DNA of 64,000 bases, from positions 62,001-126,000 of the forward strand of contig JAEXAW010000016.1 in the NCBI GenBank assembly GCA_023458055.1, read 5' to 3'. Of this stretch, positions 62,997 through 64,000 are shown one piece after another (positions within the stretch are counted from its first letter, which is position 1; every line of letters starts with the position of its first letter). Position numbers and translations under genes: made by a program. The notes beneath the pieces are model-generated. The model was not told where the DNA came from. It saw nothing but the letters and a program-made list of their open reading frames with translations, and searched no databases. This DNA is from Pseudomonadota bacterium. Its GTDB lineage: Bacteria; Pseudomonadota; Alphaproteobacteria; Sphingomonadales; Sphingomonadaceae.

Positions 62997-64000
62997 GTGG
63001 CGCAACTGGACATCCGCCAAAAGCTCGAAATTTTGGCCGATGCTGCCAAATATGATGCCAGCTGCGCGTCGTCGGGCACCAGCAAGCGCAACAGCCTGAG
63101 TCCTGGAAAAAAGGGCAGCAAGGGTTTGGGTTCAACCGAAGGCATGGGCATTTGCCATGCTTATGCGCCGGACGGGCGCTGCATTTCGCTGCTTAAGATA
63201 TTGCTGACCAACAGCTGCATTTTCGATTGCCATTATTGCATCAACCGACAGAGTTCGAACGTCCGCCGGGCGCGCTTCAGTACGAAAGAAGTCGTCGACC
63301 TCACGCTCAATTTTTATCGCCGCAATTATATCGAAGGACTGTTCCTCTCGTCCGGGATCGTGCGCTCGCCCAATCAAACGATGGAGGAATTGGTCGAGGT
63401 TGCGCGCAGTCTGCGAGAGGACCATGATTTTCGCGGCTATATTCATCTCAAGACCATTCCTGATGCCGATCCCGAAATTGTCCATCGGGCCGGACTTTAT
63501 GCCGACCGGCTCTCGATCAACGTAGAGTTGCCGACAGCGCGCGGCCTGGAGATGCTGGCCCCCGATAAGAACGAACGGCGCATTGAATTGGCGATGGGCG
63601 ATCTTGCCGACGCCATTGTCGAGGCAAAGGATGCCAAAAAGCATGCGCGGTCCGCGCCGGTCTTTGCGCCAGCGGGACAATCGACGCAGATGATCGTCGG
63701 TGCCGACGCGGCGGATGATCGCGCGATTATCGGGCGCGCCAACCATCTTTACGGCGAGTTTCGTTTGCGGCGGGTTTATTATTCGGCCTTCTCGCCGATC
63801 CCCGATGCAAGCGCGGTATTGCCGCTCCAGCGCCCGCCCTTGCTGCGCGAACACCGGCTCTACCAGTCTGACTGGCTCATGCGCTTTTATGATTTTCGTG
63901 TCGAAGAAGTGCAGCAAGCCGCCGATGATGACGGCATGCTGCCGCTCGATGTTGATCCCAAAACCGCGTGGGCGTTGAAGTTTCGAAGTCATTTTCCGGT
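62997..64000 (+). CDS. DNA modification/repair radical SAM protein (partial, 3' end outside)
   Basis: The frame opens with GTG 62997 (after CGGAGACAAC) and runs to the window edge (334 residues). The radical SAM cysteines are in the form CIFDCHYC (CxxxCxxC), preceded by GRCISLLKILLTNS, and followed by LSSGIVRSP, LKTIPDADPE and FAPAGQSTQMIVGA. Such proteins are usually encoded next to a uracil-DNA-glycosylase-like protein and are thought to act in DNA repair or base modification. The partner would lie beyond the window. Reverse-strand frames opposite it are shadows. Confidence 0.88.
   Translation, partial: MAQLDIRQKLEILADAAKYDASCASSGTSKRNSLSPGKKGSKGLGSTEGMGICHAYAPDGRCISLLKILLTNSCIFDCHYCINRQSSNVRRARFSTKEVVDLTLNFYRRNYIEGLFLSSGIVRSPNQTMEELVEVARSLREDHDFRGYIHLKTIPDADPEIVHRAGLYADRLSINVELPTARGLEMLAPDKNERRIELAMGDLADAIVEAKDAKKHARSAPVFAPAGQSTQMIVGADAADDRAIIGRANHLYGEFRLRRVYYSAFSPIPDASAVLPLQRPPLLREHRLYQSDWLMRFYDFRVEEVQQAADDDGMLPLDVDPKTAWALKFRSHFP

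Noticed and set aside
63132..63992. 286-codon minus frame near the window end
   Set aside because: The + strand encodes a radical SAM protein with CxxxCxxC across the same bases.
1..64000. CRISPR array
   Set aside because: No regularly spaced direct repeats of 24-40 bases were seen; the repeats found are few, palindromic and dispersed.

Overview
The window looks like chromosomal DNA of an alphaproteobacterium of the order Sphingomonadales. This is inferred from GC-rich coding sequence, the gene content (LptB-RpoN pair, a large TonB-dependent receptor, an S5 protein with an Arg/Gly-rich N-terminus, DUF3617 lipoproteins, HscC with a J-like partner) and GTTC-N7-GTTC type LexA boxes. The species cannot be fixed from the sequence alone.

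Layout. 1-5.4 kb: tail of an unidentified gene, lptB, rpoN, a secreted retropepsin-like protease, trhO and the ligase-associated phosphoesterase pdeM. 5.5-9.9 kb: TonB-dependent receptor, then divergent yggS and a thiE-like gene. 9.9-11.6 kb: a long gene-poor stretch, a secreted protein of unknown function and the str promoter. 11.6-28.6 kb: the str, S10 and spc translation operons in standard order (rpsL-rpsG-fusA-tuf-rpsJ-rplC-D-W-B-rpsS-rplV-rpsC-rplP-rpmC-rpsQ-rplN-X-E-rpsN-H-rplF-R-rpsE-rpmD-rplO-secY-adk). The usual rpsM-rpsK-rpoA-rplQ does not follow. Palindromic elements and terminator-like hairpins interrupt three spacers of this block. 28.8-34.1 kb: a RimB-RimK module with envelope lipoproteins and an AstE-like hydrolase. 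34.1-35.7 kb: a duplicated repeat and an AT-rich membrane-protein gene. 35.7-41.0 kb: class I ribonucleotide reductase genes nrdB and nrdA, separated by small membrane genes and a DUF559 endonuclease gene enclosed by two long inverted palindromic elements. 41.5-45.8 kb: an hscC chaperone operon and an EF-hand protein. 46.1-49.7 kb: fumarase, a tRNA-like cloverleaf with an oversized anticodon loop touching an HTH gene, and small remnants. 49.8-64.0 kb: a serine hydrolase/D-aminoacylase operon, an XRE-membrane pair, an MBL hydrolase, a PAS-like protein, a LysM-peptidase-lysozyme protein followed by a lipoprotein, HNH, ferric-reductase-like, VOC and DUF3617 genes, an acyltransferase, and the start of a radical SAM DNA-repair gene behind a LexA-box-like site.

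Most of the window is ordinary core genome. The parts that deserve a second look are: (1) the DUF559 cassette at 38.14-38.89 kb, (2) the tRNA-like element and HTH gene at 47.66-48.26 kb, (3) the rpsJ-rplC spacer with an attenuator-like hairpin, (4) the LysM/lysozyme protein without a signal peptide plus its lipoprotein neighbour, and (5) the AT-rich gene beside a duplicated repeat at 34.3-35.7 kb.
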